From Paenibacillus sp. MZ04-78.2 (GTDB taxonomy: Bacteria; Bacillota; Bacilli; Paenibacillales; NBRC-103111), in assembly GCF_024213375.1 (NCBI RefSeq), contig NZ_JANAVJ010000031.1, positions 1 to 60,976 of the forward strand: 60,976 nucleotides of DNA. Direction: 5' to 3'. This document shows, one piece after another, positions 30,112 through 39,274 of the stretch. The notes beneath the pieces were generated by a model, which was not told the origin of the DNA, made no database searches, and saw only the letters and a list, made by a program, of their open reading frames with translations. Numbering within the stretch: the first letter of the stretch is position 1; the number at the start of each line of letters is the position of its first letter. Both the position numbers and the translations under genes were made by a program.

Positions 30112-31812
30112 TCAGCGGAGCAGCCGGAATCGGCGCAGCCAGGCGAGGGGCTTCCCCGCCAGCTGCGGTACGAGCGCCAGATCGGCGGCGGTGACGACGC
30201 CAAGGCGCAGCAGGGCCACCGCGTAAGCGAGCGCCCCTACGGCGACGCCGCCGAGCGCGATGACCGCGGCCGTGCCCCGTGGGGGCAGGGCTGCGGGCAG
30301 CCGCGCGAGCAGCGGCGGGACGCCGTGCGTCACGGTCAGCAGGCCGAGCGCCATGAAGCCGATGCCGAGCATCGGTTTCATGGCGGCGAGGCCGCCCGCG
30401 GCCGGGACGCCGGCGGCGCGCAGCGCGTGCGCAAGCGCGAGGCCGCCGGCGAGCGCGTAGGCGGCGACGGACGCCCAGGCGGCGCCGTCGATGCCGTAGC
30501 GCGGCACGAGCGCCACGCTGGCGGCGATTTTCACCGCGGCGGCGAGCAGCAGGTACAGCACCGGCGCGCGCACGGCGCCGAGGCCCTGCAGCACGCTTCC
30601 CGCGACGATGTTCACCGCCGAGAACAGGGCAGTGAACGCCAAAACCGCCATCGCCGCCGTGCCTTCGGCGCTCTTGAAGAACATCACGTTTAGCGGCTCC
30701 GCCAGCAGAGCGAGCCCGAACGAAGCGGCAAGTCCGATCAGCCAGGTCAGCCGCAGGGACAAGCCCGCGCGTGCGCGCACCGCATCCGCATCGCCGCGCC
30801 GGAGCGCTTCGGCGATGGCCGGAACAAGCGCCGCGGACATCGAGGATGCAATCATCGCGACCAGTTGTACGAGTGGCAAGCCGTGATTGTACAGCCCGAA
30901 CTGATACAACGACTCGTTCTCGTCGAAGCCAGCCGAACGAAGCAACCGAGGCATCGTAAACGAATCGACGAGCGTGAGGATCGGCATCGCCACGGAGCCG
31001 AGACAGAGGGGCAGCGCATAGGCGGACAACCGTTTCGCCAGCGCCCAGTCGCGCCGCCAGCCGCCGCCGTCCCCTCCAACCGGGGCTTGCGCCCGAAAAG
31101 GCTCACTTCCCCGCTCCTTACGCCAGTACCACAGCATGACCGCCAGTCCCGCCAACGCGCCCGTTACCGAGCCGAACGTTGCGCCTGCGGCGATTTGTTC
31201 CGGCCCGAGGCCGAGCCGCATCAGCACGAGCAGCAAAACGACCATCGTCGCCACCCGAACCGTCTGCTCCACCACCTGAGACCAAGCGGTCGGCCGCATA
31301 TCCTGATAGCCTTGATAGTAGCCGCGCAGTGCAGACATAAGGGGCACGATAAGCAGGGCATAAGACACGCTTCGTATCGCCGGAGCCGTTTGCGGCGCAG
31401 CCATCCACCGCGCAAGCGTCTCCGCCCCGAAATACAGCAGCGAAAAAAAGACGATGCCGGTGCCCATCAGCGATAAGGAAGCCACCCGGAGTACGCGCCG
31501 GGCCTCGTGATACTTCCGTTCGGCAGCATACTCCGACACAAACTTCGATACGACCAGAGGAAATCCGGCCGTGGCCAAAACTAAAATCAATATGTACAAC
31601 GGATACACGGCATTGTATATGCCAAAGACCGCATCGCCCGCCAGATTTTGCAGCGGAATTTTTTGCAGCGTGCCGATCAGCTTCGAAATGACGGCCGCCA
31701 GACCGAGCAGCGCCGCCCCTTGCAGCAGCGCCGAGCCGTTTCCGCCAGACCGGTCTTTGCTGTCCGCAATCTCAGCCCCGCCTGCCTCCATCCGCTCCGA
31801 TCGCTCTTTCAT
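30112..31812 (-). CDS. Polysaccharide/lipid II flippase-like membrane protein (SpoVB/MurJ/YabM family)
   Basis: This MOP-superfamily transporter of about 566 residues has about 14 membrane helices beginning LLQGAALLGLAAVISKLIGT and a family motif near GYYQGYQDM. Members flip lipid-linked cell-wall or exopolysaccharide precursors. B. subtilis YabM is in this place and SpoVB acts in cortex synthesis. The start at 31812 was chosen because AAGGGG lies 7 nt before it. The 3' part (about 30130-30560) is much richer in GC and alanine than its neighbours. Confidence 0.88.
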   Translation of the reverse strand: MKERSERMEAGGAEIADSKDRSGGNGSALLQGAALLGLAAVISKLIGTLQKIPLQNLAGDAVFGIYNAVYPLYILILVLATAGFPLVVSKFVSEYAAERKYHEARRVLRVASLSLMGTGIVFFSLLYFGAETLARWMAAPQTAPAIRSVSYALLIVPLMSALRGYYQGYQDMRPTAWSQVVEQTVRVATMVVLLLVLMRLGLGPEQIAAGATFGSVTGALAGLAVMLWYWRKERGSEPFRAQAPVGGDGGGWRRDWALAKRLSAYALPLCLGSVAMPILTLVDSFTMPRLLRSAGFDENESLYQFGLYNHGLPLVQLVAMIASSMSAALVPAIAEALRRGDADAVRARAGLSLRLTWLIGLAASFGLALLAEPLNVMFFKSAEGTAAMAVLAFTALFSAVNIVAGSVLQGLGAVRAPVLYLLLAAAVKIAASVALVPRYGIDGAAWASVAAYALAGGLALAHALRAAGVPAAGGLAAMKPMLGIGFMALGLLTVTHGVPPLLARLPAALPPRGTAAVIALGGVAVGALAYAVALLRLGVVTAADLALVPQLAGKPLAWLRRFRLLR

Positions 31813-31923
31813 GACGCTTCCCCTTCGTTCCCGCGACCGGTCCCTCATCCGTCCGGCGAGAGACCATTCGGACAGATTTTGCAGCCTCATTATACCGCAA
31901 TTCGCAATCCTTTTCCAAAAACG

Positions 31924-31970
31924 CAAAAAGCTTCCCGATTTCCCTCCAAGGGATTCCTATCAGGAAGCTG
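31924..31970 (-). terminator. spoVT terminator
   Basis: AGCTTCCTGAT/ATCGGGAAGCT arms (one mismatch) enclose a smaller hairpin and are followed by TTTTTGCG on the minus strand. Confidence 0.85.
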
Positions 31971-31993
31971 CGCATCGCTGTCCATCGGCGGAG

Positions 31994-32536
31994 CTAATGC
32001 TCCATCTGCTTTGCCAGAAAGCCGGCGGCCGTTTCCGCCATCTTCAGTTCCATTTGACCCATCTTCACATTCTCGTCCTTGTTCAGCATGATCACCGAAC
32101 CGATCGGATCGCCCCCCGCCACGATCGGCGCAATCACATACGAGCTGTACGTCTCGGTAACGTCCTTGCAGATTTCAAAAGAGCCACCGCCGGTTTCCAG
32201 CGTTGCTTTACGGTTTTCCATGCTTTGTTCGACCAGCGAACCGATCTGCTTCTCCAAAAAATCTTTTTTCGAGCCGCCAGCCACGGCAATGATTGTATCG
32301 CGGTCGGATATCATCGTGATATGGTTCGTGCTCTCATAGAGCGATTCAGCGTATTCCTTGGCAAAATCTCCAAGCTCGCCGATAGGAGAATATTTCTTTA
32401 ATATGACTTCCCCGTCCCGGTCCACAAAAATTTCAAGCGGATCCCCTTCCCGAATACGCAGGGTGCGGCGTATCTCCTTCGGGATTACGACCCTGCCAAG
32501 ATCGTCGATACGACGAACGATTCCAGTTGCTTTCAT
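31994..32536 (-). CDS. spoVT: Stage V sporulation protein T, AbrB-type regulator
   Basis: SpoVT tunes sigma-G-dependent genes in the forespore. The 180-residue protein has an N-terminal AbrB swapped-hairpin DNA-binding domain (ATGIVRRIDDLGRVVIPKEI) and a C-terminal GAF-like domain (about 60-178). The frame is open 47 codons further upstream. The ATG at 32536 fits the family length (178 in B. subtilis) and has GAGG before it. A sigma-G-like promoter lies about 90 bp upstream. Confidence 0.96.
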   Translation of the reverse strand: MKATGIVRRIDDLGRVVIPKEIRRTLRIREGDPLEIFVDRDGEVILKKYSPIGELGDFAKEYAESLYESTNHITMISDRDTIIAVAGGSKKDFLEKQIGSLVEQSMENRKATLETGGGSFEICKDVTETYSSYVIAPIVAGGDPIGSVIMLNKDENVKMGQMELKMAETAAGFLAKQMEH

Positions 32537-32622
32537 GTTTCTAGATGCCTCGCTTTCCAAGAAGAATGGGATACAGACTGGATGTGACCCTGTATGCAAA
32601 ATGGAGGGAATTCGACTGACCC

Positions 32623-32653
32623 TAGTATTCTTCAATTCCCGGCGGCCTATGCA
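32623..32653 (-). promoter_or_regulatory. Candidate sigma-G promoter of spoVT
   Basis: The minus strand has TGCATA (32648-32653; consensus TGMATA), 18 bp, AATACTA (32623-32629; consensus CATACTA). This fits the known sigma-G dependence of spoVT. Confidence 0.6.
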
Positions 32654-32732
32654 TGTCCAACCCCGGCACGGTTGCAAACGCTTGGTCGGACGCTTAAGCC
32701 ATCGCTGTTTACATTATGTCCAAAAAAATGAA

Positions 32733-32765
32733 AACAAAACAGGGCACCCCATCGGGTACCCTGGT
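32733..32765 (-). terminator. prsA terminator
   Basis: CAGGGTACCC/GGGTGCCCTG stem followed by TTTTGTTTTC on the minus strand, directly after the prsA stop. Confidence 0.88.
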
Positions 32766-32770
32766 AATTG

Positions 32771-33877
32771 TTACTTGCCGCCTTCCGTCTTAGGCGCGTC
32801 CGTTTTAGGAGCTTCTGTCTTCGGAGCTTCAGTTTTAGGCGCATCGGTTTTCGGAGCTTCGGCCGGCTTTTTCTCCTCCGGCTTCGGCAGATTGTTCGTC
32901 TTAATCAAACCTGGCAGTTCTTTCTCCACAAAATCGTATATCTTCGGCTCGGCCACCTCGGAACGCAGCTCCGGCTTGACTTCGTCGAGCGTTTTCGTTT
33001 TGCGGGATTCGACTTTCATCACATGGTAGCCGTACGACGTTTCCACCGGATCGCTGATCTTCCCGATCGGCAGCTCCGCCGCCGCTTTCTTAAATTCAGG
33101 TACCCACATAGAAATGTCCGCGTTCATGTACCTGCCGCCATCGTTTTTCGAACCAGGATCGTCGGAATAATCTTTCGCCAGCGCGTCAAAGTCGCCGCCC
33201 TTGTTCAATTTGTCCTGGACTTCCTTCGCCCGCTTGAGCGCATCTTCCTTGGAACGGGTTTCCTTGCCTGTCGCCGAATCTTTAATTCCGATCAGAATAT
33301 GCCTGACCGTCGCCGTCACAAAAGCGGATTTGTCCTGTTCCAGTTTGGTGTTATAAGCGGCTTGAACCTCTTGGTCGGTCACTTTGCTCTCTTCGGAAAC
33401 AATTCCCGTGATGCTGCGCTTCATGAACTCTTCGACGTCTTTCTGCTCCAGCTTCGCATCCTTGAGCAGTTTCTCCATGCCGCCTTCCTGAGCGTTCATG
33501 ATGCCCTTGATCTTCTCGAACTGTTCGGTAAACTGCTTCTCGGCTTCCTCTTTGGCTTTATCATCCGCGCGGGAGGACAAAATTTTAAAGGTGACGAGCT
33601 GCTTCATCATATTTTGTTGAAAGCCAGGGTCGTCTTTGAATTGCGCAAATTGCTTATTAAAGAACGTGCTCACATTCAAAAAGGTATCGAATTCGCCGCG
33701 CGTGACTTGTCCGTCCTTATACGTCACAAGCACCTCGGTTGGTTTGCCTTTATCGGCAGCAGCCGTTGCCGCCTCGTCCTTTTTCTTGCCGCAACCTGCA
33801 GCGACGCCCGCGACCAATACGAGCGCACAAAGAGCCATAAGCCCTCTTCGTAACGGTTTCCGTTTATTTTGCCACAT
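32771..33877 (-). CDS. prsA: Lipoprotein foldase, parvulin-type peptidyl-prolyl isomerase (PrsA)
   Basis: PrsA is a lipid-anchored foldase acting on secreted proteins outside the membrane. The 368-residue precursor has a signal peptide with lipobox VAAGC (Cys29). A SurA-like N-terminal region follows, then a parvulin domain (about 185-285: VRHILIGIKD, DPGSKNDGGRY, TSYGYHVMKVESR). It ends in five tandem APKT(D/E) pentapeptides rich in Pro and Lys. It overlaps the mfd end by 14 bp. B. subtilis prsA lies elsewhere, so this may be a paralogue. Confidence 0.92.
   Translation of the reverse strand: MWQNKRKPLRRGLMALCALVLVAGVAAGCGKKKDEAATAAADKGKPTEVLVTYKDGQVTRGEFDTFLNVSTFFNKQFAQFKDDPGFQQNMMKQLVTFKILSSRADDKAKEEAEKQFTEQFEKIKGIMNAQEGGMEKLLKDAKLEQKDVEEFMKRSITGIVSEESKVTDQEVQAAYNTKLEQDKSAFVTATVRHILIGIKDSATGKETRSKEDALKRAKEVQDKLNKGGDFDALAKDYSDDPGSKNDGGRYMNADISMWVPEFKKAAAELPIGKISDPVETSYGYHVMKVESRKTKTLDEVKPELRSEVAEPKIYDFVEKELPGLIKTNNLPKPEEKKPAEAPKTDAPKTEAPKTEAPKTDAPKTEGGK
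32775..32870 (-). repeat. Tandem 15-bp repeats encoding the PrsA tail
   Basis: About five imperfect 15-bp units (GG[A/C]GC[T/A]TC...GTTTT type) encode APKTD or APKTE. Such repeats can change copy number by slippage and would vary the length of the wall-spanning tail. Confidence 0.75.
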
Positions 33878-36800
33878 TTTGCAGCTCTCCCTTCGATTTC
33901 AACACACGCTTGTATTGTACCAGAAACCTTTCCAGCAAAGCGATGGTTTCTTCTGGCTTCAACCCTTTTCCCTTAAGCTCGATGTGAATTTGCGGTCCGC
34001 TGATCAGCTTGACCCGATTCTCAAATTCCCCCGACAACTGGAACAGCTTCTGTCCGTCCAGATTGCCATTCTGATCGGAGTGAATTTTGAACTCGTAATC
34101 GAGCCCCTTCTGCGAAATGATCTCGATACCGTACAAGGCACCGTACACTTTCAGCCGCGCGGCGGTCAACAGATTTTGCACCGCCTCCGGCAGATCGCCG
34201 AATCGGTCGACCAATTCGTCCTCAAGCTCCATCGCTTCATCCAAGGTTTGAATGGCCGCTACTTTTTTGTAAATCTCGATTTTTTGCACGCTATCGTAGA
34301 TGTAATCACCGGGAATGTAAGCATCCAATTGGATATCGAGCTGCGTTGACCATACTTTCGTCTCCTGCACGGCTTCGCCGCCCAATTCCTTCTTGCGCTT
34401 CTGAATTTCCTCGGCAAGCATTTGCGAATACAGATCAAAGCCTACCGAAGCGATAAATCCGTGCTGCTCCGCGCCGAGCAGGTTGCCCGCACCGCGGATG
34501 GACAAGTCTCTCATCGCAATTTTAAACCCGGAACCAAGTTCTGTAAACTCTTTTATCGCCTGCAACCGCTTCTCCGCCACCTCCGTTAGCACCTTATCGC
34601 GCTGGTACGTAAAGTAAGCGTAAGCGATCCGGTTGGAGCGCCCGACCCGGCCGCGAAGCTGATACAACTGGGACAAGCCCATCTTGTCGGCGTCGTGGAC
34701 AACCAGCGTATTGACGTTCGGGATATCGACCCCGGTCTCGATGATGCTGGTGCTGACCAGCACGTCGTATTCGCCGTCGAGGAAGTCAAGAATGGTTTTC
34801 TCCAGCTCCTGCTCGGACATCTGGCCATACGCGACTGTCACCCGGGCGTCGGGAACGAGCATCGAGATTTGATCGGCCATCTGGGTAATTCCCTGCACGC
34901 GGTTGAACAGGTAATAGACCTGACCTTCTCGCGCCAGTTCCCGTTCGATGGCTTCCCGGACCAGCGAGGCGCTATATTCGACGACATACGTTTGCACCGG
35001 AAAACGGTTTTCCGGCGGTGTCTCGATGACCGACAAGTCCCGTACGCCGAGCATGGACATATGCAGGGTACGGGGGATCGGCGTCGCAGTCAGCGTCAGC
35101 ACATCCACGTTCGTCTTCAACCGCTTCAGCTTCTCCTTGTGCGATACGCCGAAGCGCTGCTCTTCGTCGACGATCAGCAGTCCCAGATCTTTGAATTGCA
35201 CATCCTTGGACAACAGCCGGTGCGTCCCGATCACCACGTCCACGGTGCCGTTCTTGATGCCTTTCATCGTTTCGGTTTGCTCCTTCTTGGAGCGAAAGCG
35301 GCTGAGCACTTGAATGTTAAACGGATAGCCCGAGAAGCGCTCCCGGAACGTCTCATAATGCTGCTGCGCCAAAATGGTCGTCGGCACGAGCACCGCTACC
35401 TGCTTGCCGTCAATCGCCGCCTTGAACGCCGCGCGGATTGCCACCTCGGTTTTTCCGTATCCGACATCGCCGCACAGCAAGCGGTCCATCGGTCTGGCTT
35501 TCTCCATGTCTATCTTGATTTCTTCAATGGCCCGAAGCTGATCCGACGTTTCCTCGTAGGGGAACATGCCTTCGAATTCCTGCTGGTAGTTCGAATCTTG
35601 GTTGAAGGCGTATCCCGCCGTCGCTTGACGTTCCGCATACAGCTTGATCAGATCGTCGGCAATATCCTGTACGGACGCGCGAGCCTTGCTTTTCACGCGG
35701 TTCCAGTCGGCGCCTCCGAGCTTATAGACCTTCGGTTCCCTGCCTTCTTCCGAGCCGACGTATTTCTGCACATGATCGATCTGGTCGATCGGCACCGACA
35801 GCTTGTCGCCGCCGGCGTACATGATGTGTAGATAATCTTTATGAATGCCGCCGACCTCAAGCGTGCCGATGCCGACAAATTTACCGATCCCATGGTTGAC
35901 GTGGACGACGTAATCGCCGATTTTGAGCTCCTGGTAATTTTTAATCCGCTCGGCGTTTTCGATCTTTTTGTCCACCTTGCGCGCTTTGCGCTGCTTCTGC
36001 GTGAACATCTCGCCTTCGGTGATGACGACCAGATGAATGCTCGGCAGTTCGAAGCCGGTCTGCAGATTGCCGTCCACGATTTGCGGCTCGTCGATGTGGT
36101 AGTCAGCCAGCACGCGCTTGATGCGGTCGACCCGCTCCGCGCCGCTTGCGACCATCATCACCTTCGCGCCGGACTTTTTCCAACGCTCCATTTCGCTTTT
36201 CAACAGGTTCATCTGCCCGTGGAAATTTTGCATCAGGCGGCACATGAAGTTGACGATGTTCTGAGGCGACGTCTGCGGCACCTGCCGCAGGAACAGCGAC
36301 ATGTACAAGGTCGGATACGGTCTGCGGTGCAACAGCGTCTCGTACGGCTTCGACAGCACGAGCTGCGGCAAACATTTGCCGTCCTGCAGCGACATCGTCA
36401 TCCATTCGGCCTCATCCTTCTCCAGCTGCTTTGCCGTCTCCAGCAGCCGAGCCGGTTCGTCCACGATAAGAACGGAGTCCTTGGGCATGTAATCGAGCAG
36501 TGTCTGACGCTGCGGGAACAGCAAAGAGACGTATTTGAACATCCCTTGAAAATTCTGCCCCTCGCGAAGCAGCTCGATCTCGTGGCCGATGCCTTCGAGC
36601 AGCCGGTCCTTCGCCCCGCGGTCCGACATTTTACCGATCTGTTCCTGAAGCAGCTCATACGCATGCTGCGCCGCCGCTTGTAACCGTTTACGGTCGACTA
36701 CGATCTCACGACAGGCCGTAATGACAAGCTCGGAGCATTTATGGATCGATCGCTGATCGGCCGGGTCGAACGTCCGAATGGAGTCCACCTCAATATCGAA

Positions 36801-37388
36801 CAGCTCAATCCGGTACGGGTTCGGCGAAGTGAGCGGATAAAAATCAATAATGCCTCCGCGAACGCTCAGCTCCCCTTTGTTCTCGACACGCTCTACCCGT
36901 TCGTATCCAAGCTCGACCATGCGGCCGATGAACGACTCCAGCTCAATTGTATCGCCGACGGCGACGCGAAGCCGGGCTTCCGCAATCGACGTCTGGTCCG
37001 GCAGCAGTCGCCGCATCCCGGCATACGGCACGATGACGATCCCGCGAAAGCTATCTGCCAGCTTGGACAGCGCGTCGATCCGCTGCGCCAGCATTTCCGG
37101 ACTTGCGATGGCCGCTTCGGCCGCCAGAAGCTCCTGGGCCGGAAATAGCAGAACTTGGCCTTCTGGCAGCAGCTCCGCCAAATCTTCGAACATTTTTTGC
37201 GCAGAAAACATATTGTGGGTCACGACAAATAGAGGCTGCTGCAGCTCCTCGTAAAGCGAAGCCAGCATCACCTGCCGTGAAGAACCGGTCAACCCGGCTA
37301 TTAACTGTTCTCTCATCCCCGAACGTAGGCCGGACACGACGCTTTGAAAATCGTTGTCCGTGGAGAACGCCTGAATCAAAGCCTGCAA
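33864..37388 (-). CDS. mfd: Transcription-repair coupling factor
   Basis: Mfd removes RNA polymerase stalled at DNA damage and recruits UvrA. The 1174-residue protein has a UvrB-like N-terminal part, an RNA polymerase interaction domain (KIGDYVVHVNHGIGKFVGI, about 495), and a RecG-like translocase with Walker A GDVGYGKTEVA and the DEEQ box (VDEEQRFG). It also has the TRG motif and a C-terminal D7 domain. The start is TTG, 9 nt after GAGGGG. It lies directly behind a very long terminator hairpin, and prsA overlaps its end. Confidence 0.97.
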   Translation of the reverse strand: MQALIQAFSTDNDFQSVVSGLRSGMREQLIAGLTGSSRQVMLASLYEELQQPLFVVTHNMFSAQKMFEDLAELLPEGQVLLFPAQELLAAEAAIASPEMLAQRIDALSKLADSFRGIVIVPYAGMRRLLPDQTSIAEARLRVAVGDTIELESFIGRMVELGYERVERVENKGELSVRGGIIDFYPLTSPNPYRIELFDIEVDSIRTFDPADQRSIHKCSELVITACREIVVDRKRLQAAAQHAYELLQEQIGKMSDRGAKDRLLEGIGHEIELLREGQNFQGMFKYVSLLFPQRQTLLDYMPKDSVLIVDEPARLLETAKQLEKDEAEWMTMSLQDGKCLPQLVLSKPYETLLHRRPYPTLYMSLFLRQVPQTSPQNIVNFMCRLMQNFHGQMNLLKSEMERWKKSGAKVMMVASGAERVDRIKRVLADYHIDEPQIVDGNLQTGFELPSIHLVVITEGEMFTQKQRKARKVDKKIENAERIKNYQELKIGDYVVHVNHGIGKFVGIGTLEVGGIHKDYLHIMYAGGDKLSVPIDQIDHVQKYVGSEEGREPKVYKLGGADWNRVKSKARASVQDIADDLIKLYAERQATAGYAFNQDSNYQQEFEGMFPYEETSDQLRAIEEIKIDMEKARPMDRLLCGDVGYGKTEVAIRAAFKAAIDGKQVAVLVPTTILAQQHYETFRERFSGYPFNIQVLSRFRSKKEQTETMKGIKNGTVDVVIGTHRLLSKDVQFKDLGLLIVDEEQRFGVSHKEKLKRLKTNVDVLTLTATPIPRTLHMSMLGVRDLSVIETPPENRFPVQTYVVEYSASLVREAIERELAREGQVYYLFNRVQGITQMADQISMLVPDARVTVAYGQMSEQELEKTILDFLDGEYDVLVSTSIIETGVDIPNVNTLVVHDADKMGLSQLYQLRGRVGRSNRIAYAYFTYQRDKVLTEVAEKRLQAIKEFTELGSGFKIAMRDLSIRGAGNLLGAEQHGFIASVGFDLYSQMLAEEIQKRKKELGGEAVQETKVWSTQLDIQLDAYIPGDYIYDSVQKIEIYKKVAAIQTLDEAMELEDELVDRFGDLPEAVQNLLTAARLKVYGALYGIEIISQKGLDYEFKIHSDQNGNLDGQKLFQLSGEFENRVKLISGPQIHIELKGKGLKPEETIALLERFLVQYKRVLKSKGELQNVAK

Positions 37389-37419
37389 AACAGGACACCC
37401 CTCTCAACCGCGTAACACT

Positions 37420-37535
37420 AAAAAAGCCTAGAAGTCCCGTGAATAAGCAGCAGTGCGGGCGCAATCGCTTCTGAAGCAGCGAATCGGAAGGACGATCCAC
37501 CCGCGCAGCGGCCTCTTATTCACCGGACTTTAGGC
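37420..37535 (-). terminator. Very long terminator-like hairpin between fin and mfd
   Basis: Arms GCCTAAAGTCCGGTGAATAAG and GCCTAGAAGTCCCGTGAATAAG (in inverted orientation, 37515-37535 and 37426-37447) pair over about 21 bp with one bulge and one mismatch. They enclose further pairing (GCGGG/CCCGC and GCTTCTGAAGC) and are followed by TTTTTT on the minus strand. The stem is far longer than the usual terminator stem of about 8-12 bp. Confidence 0.8.
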
Positions 37536-37578
37536 CGATCTCAACCACAAAGCCGGATAGCCGAAATGCGAACAACCC

Positions 37579-37809
37579 CTATTGCAGAGGATTCGCCAGG
37601 AGCGAGAGCTCCGGATTGGCATCCAGCGCTTCCTTGCAGTAATCGCAAACCACCTTGACGGTGACATCCCCATTCGGGTTATACGATATTATATCTCTCC
37701 GCTCCTCAGGGGTCAAGAAATGGAACCCGAGCTGAAACTCGCTCACTTCCCCTTGCCGGATTTCTCCGATTAAGGTCTGGCAATAACGACAAACATATTT
37801 CAGAGCCAT
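37579..37809 (-). CDS. fin: Anti-sigma-F factor Fin (YabK)
   Basis: Fin binds RNA polymerase and shuts down sigma-F in the forespore so that sigma-G can take over. The 76-residue protein has two CxxC pairs (C7/C10 and C55/C58) that hold zinc, and the family segment FLTPEERRDIISYNP. GGGAGGAGG precedes the ATG. The order pth-fin-mfd is the same as spoVC-yabK-mfd in B. subtilis. I did not find a convincing sigma-F promoter. Confidence 0.93.
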   Translation of the reverse strand: MALKYVCRYCQTLIGEIRQGEVSEFQLGFHFLTPEERRDIISYNPNGDVTVKVVCDYCKEALDANPELSLLANPLQ

Positions 37810-37922
37810 CGGACTTCCTCCTCCCGCTTGCCTATGCCAAGCGCCGTTTTTACTTATTATGGCCGGGATGGGAGGAGATTAGCCTCTAGGCTGACGCTTT
37901 TTCTTGGCGAGAAGGAAACGGC

Positions 37923-38483
37923 TCAGCCGTTGAATTTGGCCATCGTCTTCTCGAACGGATGCTCCAGGATATGCTCCATGGCATCCACGGTCTTGTCGAG
38001 CAGCTTGGGCATCTCCTGATATTCTTCTTTGCTGAACGGGCTCAGCACGTAATCGGCGATGTCTCTGCCGGGCGCAGGCCGCGAAATGCCCATTCGAATG
38101 CGCTGAAACGACTGCGTGCCCAAGTGGGCGATGGTCGACTTAATCCCGTTGTGCCCCCCCGCGCTTCCTTGATAGCGCAGCCGGATTTGCCCGTAGGATG
38201 TATCCAGATCGTCATACACGACGATAAGATCCTCGATGGCCGCTTTGTAGAAATCCATAAAGGCGCGGATCGACTCCCCCGATAAGTTCATGTACGTCTG
38301 CGGCTTCAGCAAATACACCTTCTGTCCCGCGACATGGCCTTCTCCCAGCAGTCCCTTGCATTTGCTTTGCGTAATTTTGATGCCGTGCTTATCGGCAAAA
38401 CGGTCCAGCGCCATAAAACCGATATTATGCCGCGTCGCTTCGTACTGCCGTCCCGGATTGCCGAGACCCACAAACCACTTCAA
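37923..38483 (-). CDS. pth: Peptidyl-tRNA hydrolase
   Basis: Pth releases peptides from drop-off peptidyl-tRNA (spoVC in B. subtilis). The 186-residue protein contains VGLGNPGRQYEATRHNIGF with the catalytic histidine, KPQTYMNLSGES, VVYDDLD and SAGGHNGIKS. The start is TTG, 9 nt after AAAGGGG. It follows ctc by 160 bp and precedes fin. Confidence 0.96.
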   Translation of the reverse strand: MKWFVGLGNPGRQYEATRHNIGFMALDRFADKHGIKITQSKCKGLLGEGHVAGQKVYLLKPQTYMNLSGESIRAFMDFYKAAIEDLIVVYDDLDTSYGQIRLRYQGSAGGHNGIKSTIAHLGTQSFQRIRMGISRPAPGRDIADYVLSPFSKEEYQEMPKLLDKTVDAMEHILEHPFEKTMAKFNG

Positions 38484-38604
38484 CCTGACCTGCCCCTTTC
38501 AACGCCATAGGGTGAGACGATACCCTCAACTTATCATAACCGAAAACAACGTCCCGCGCCAATATCGCGATAATCGGCAGGTGCAGCGTCCGCCGGGCAT
38601 AAAG

Positions 38605-38634
38605 AAAAAGCGCATCGATCCAAGCCGACACGCT
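38605..38634 (-). terminator. ctc terminator
   Basis: AGCGTGTCG/CGATGCGCT arms (two G-U pairs) followed by TTTTTCTTT on the minus strand. Confidence 0.8.
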
Positions 38635-38643
38635 CTCTCTAAA

Positions 38644-39270
38644 TTATGCCTCAGCCTTCTCCGCCGTCTCGGCGGCATTCCCGGCTTGGGCGGCAGGTGC
38701 TTCCACTTCCGGCTCGGCTTCTTTCTGCGGCGTCAGGATCGTGGCGATCACGTCATGCACGTCCGTCTTCACTTCGACGCCCTCCGGCAGCTTGAGCTCG
38801 GATACGAGCATGCTTTGTCCGATCTCAAGCCCGCTGACGTCGACTTCGATGGAGGTTGGGATATGCTGCGGCAGGCAGCGGATCTCGATTTCGTGGTGCT
38901 GAACTTGCAGAATCCCGCCGACCTTAACCCCCTCCGGGTCTCCGATATATTCCAGCCGAACCGTCGTCTGAACCGGCTCGTCCATGTTGATTTGATGAAA
39001 ATCGACATGCAGCAGCTGGCGGCTCAGCGCATCCCGCTGCACTTCGTTGATCATGACCGGCTGTTTGCCAAATTGCGGAATGTCCATATCGATAACCGCA
39101 TGCGGATTCGTCTTCAGCAGCGCAAGCAGCTCCTTCTGGTCGATGGCGATCGACGTCTGCGCCACTTTTTTTCCGTAGACGACGCCTGGGACTTTTCCCT
39201 CGGCCCGGAGCCGGTTGCGGTCGCCTTTCGTCCGGCCTGTCCGAGCTTCCGCTTTGAGCGATGTAGCCAT
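38644..39270 (-). CDS. rplY: Ribosomal protein bL25, CTC form
   Basis: This general stress form of L25 binds 5S rRNA. The 208-residue protein has the L25 domain (about 1-95; GKVPGVVYGKKV) and the TL5/CTC C-terminal beta domain (about 95-185; DPEGVKVGGILQ, ISTSIEVDV-type region). An acidic Ala/Glu tail follows. AAGGAGG precedes the ATG. In B. subtilis ctc is sigma-B dependent; a partial sigma-B-like motif is present here. The ribose-phosphate pyrophosphokinase gene expected upstream is absent. Confidence 0.94.
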   Translation of the reverse strand: MATSLKAEARTGRTKGDRNRLRAEGKVPGVVYGKKVAQTSIAIDQKELLALLKTNPHAVIDMDIPQFGKQPVMINEVQRDALSRQLLHVDFHQINMDEPVQTTVRLEYIGDPEGVKVGGILQVQHHEIEIRCLPQHIPTSIEVDVSGLEIGQSMLVSELKLPEGVEVKTDVHDVIATILTPQKEAEPEVEAPAAQAGNAAETAEKAEA

Positions 39271-39274
39271 AAGA

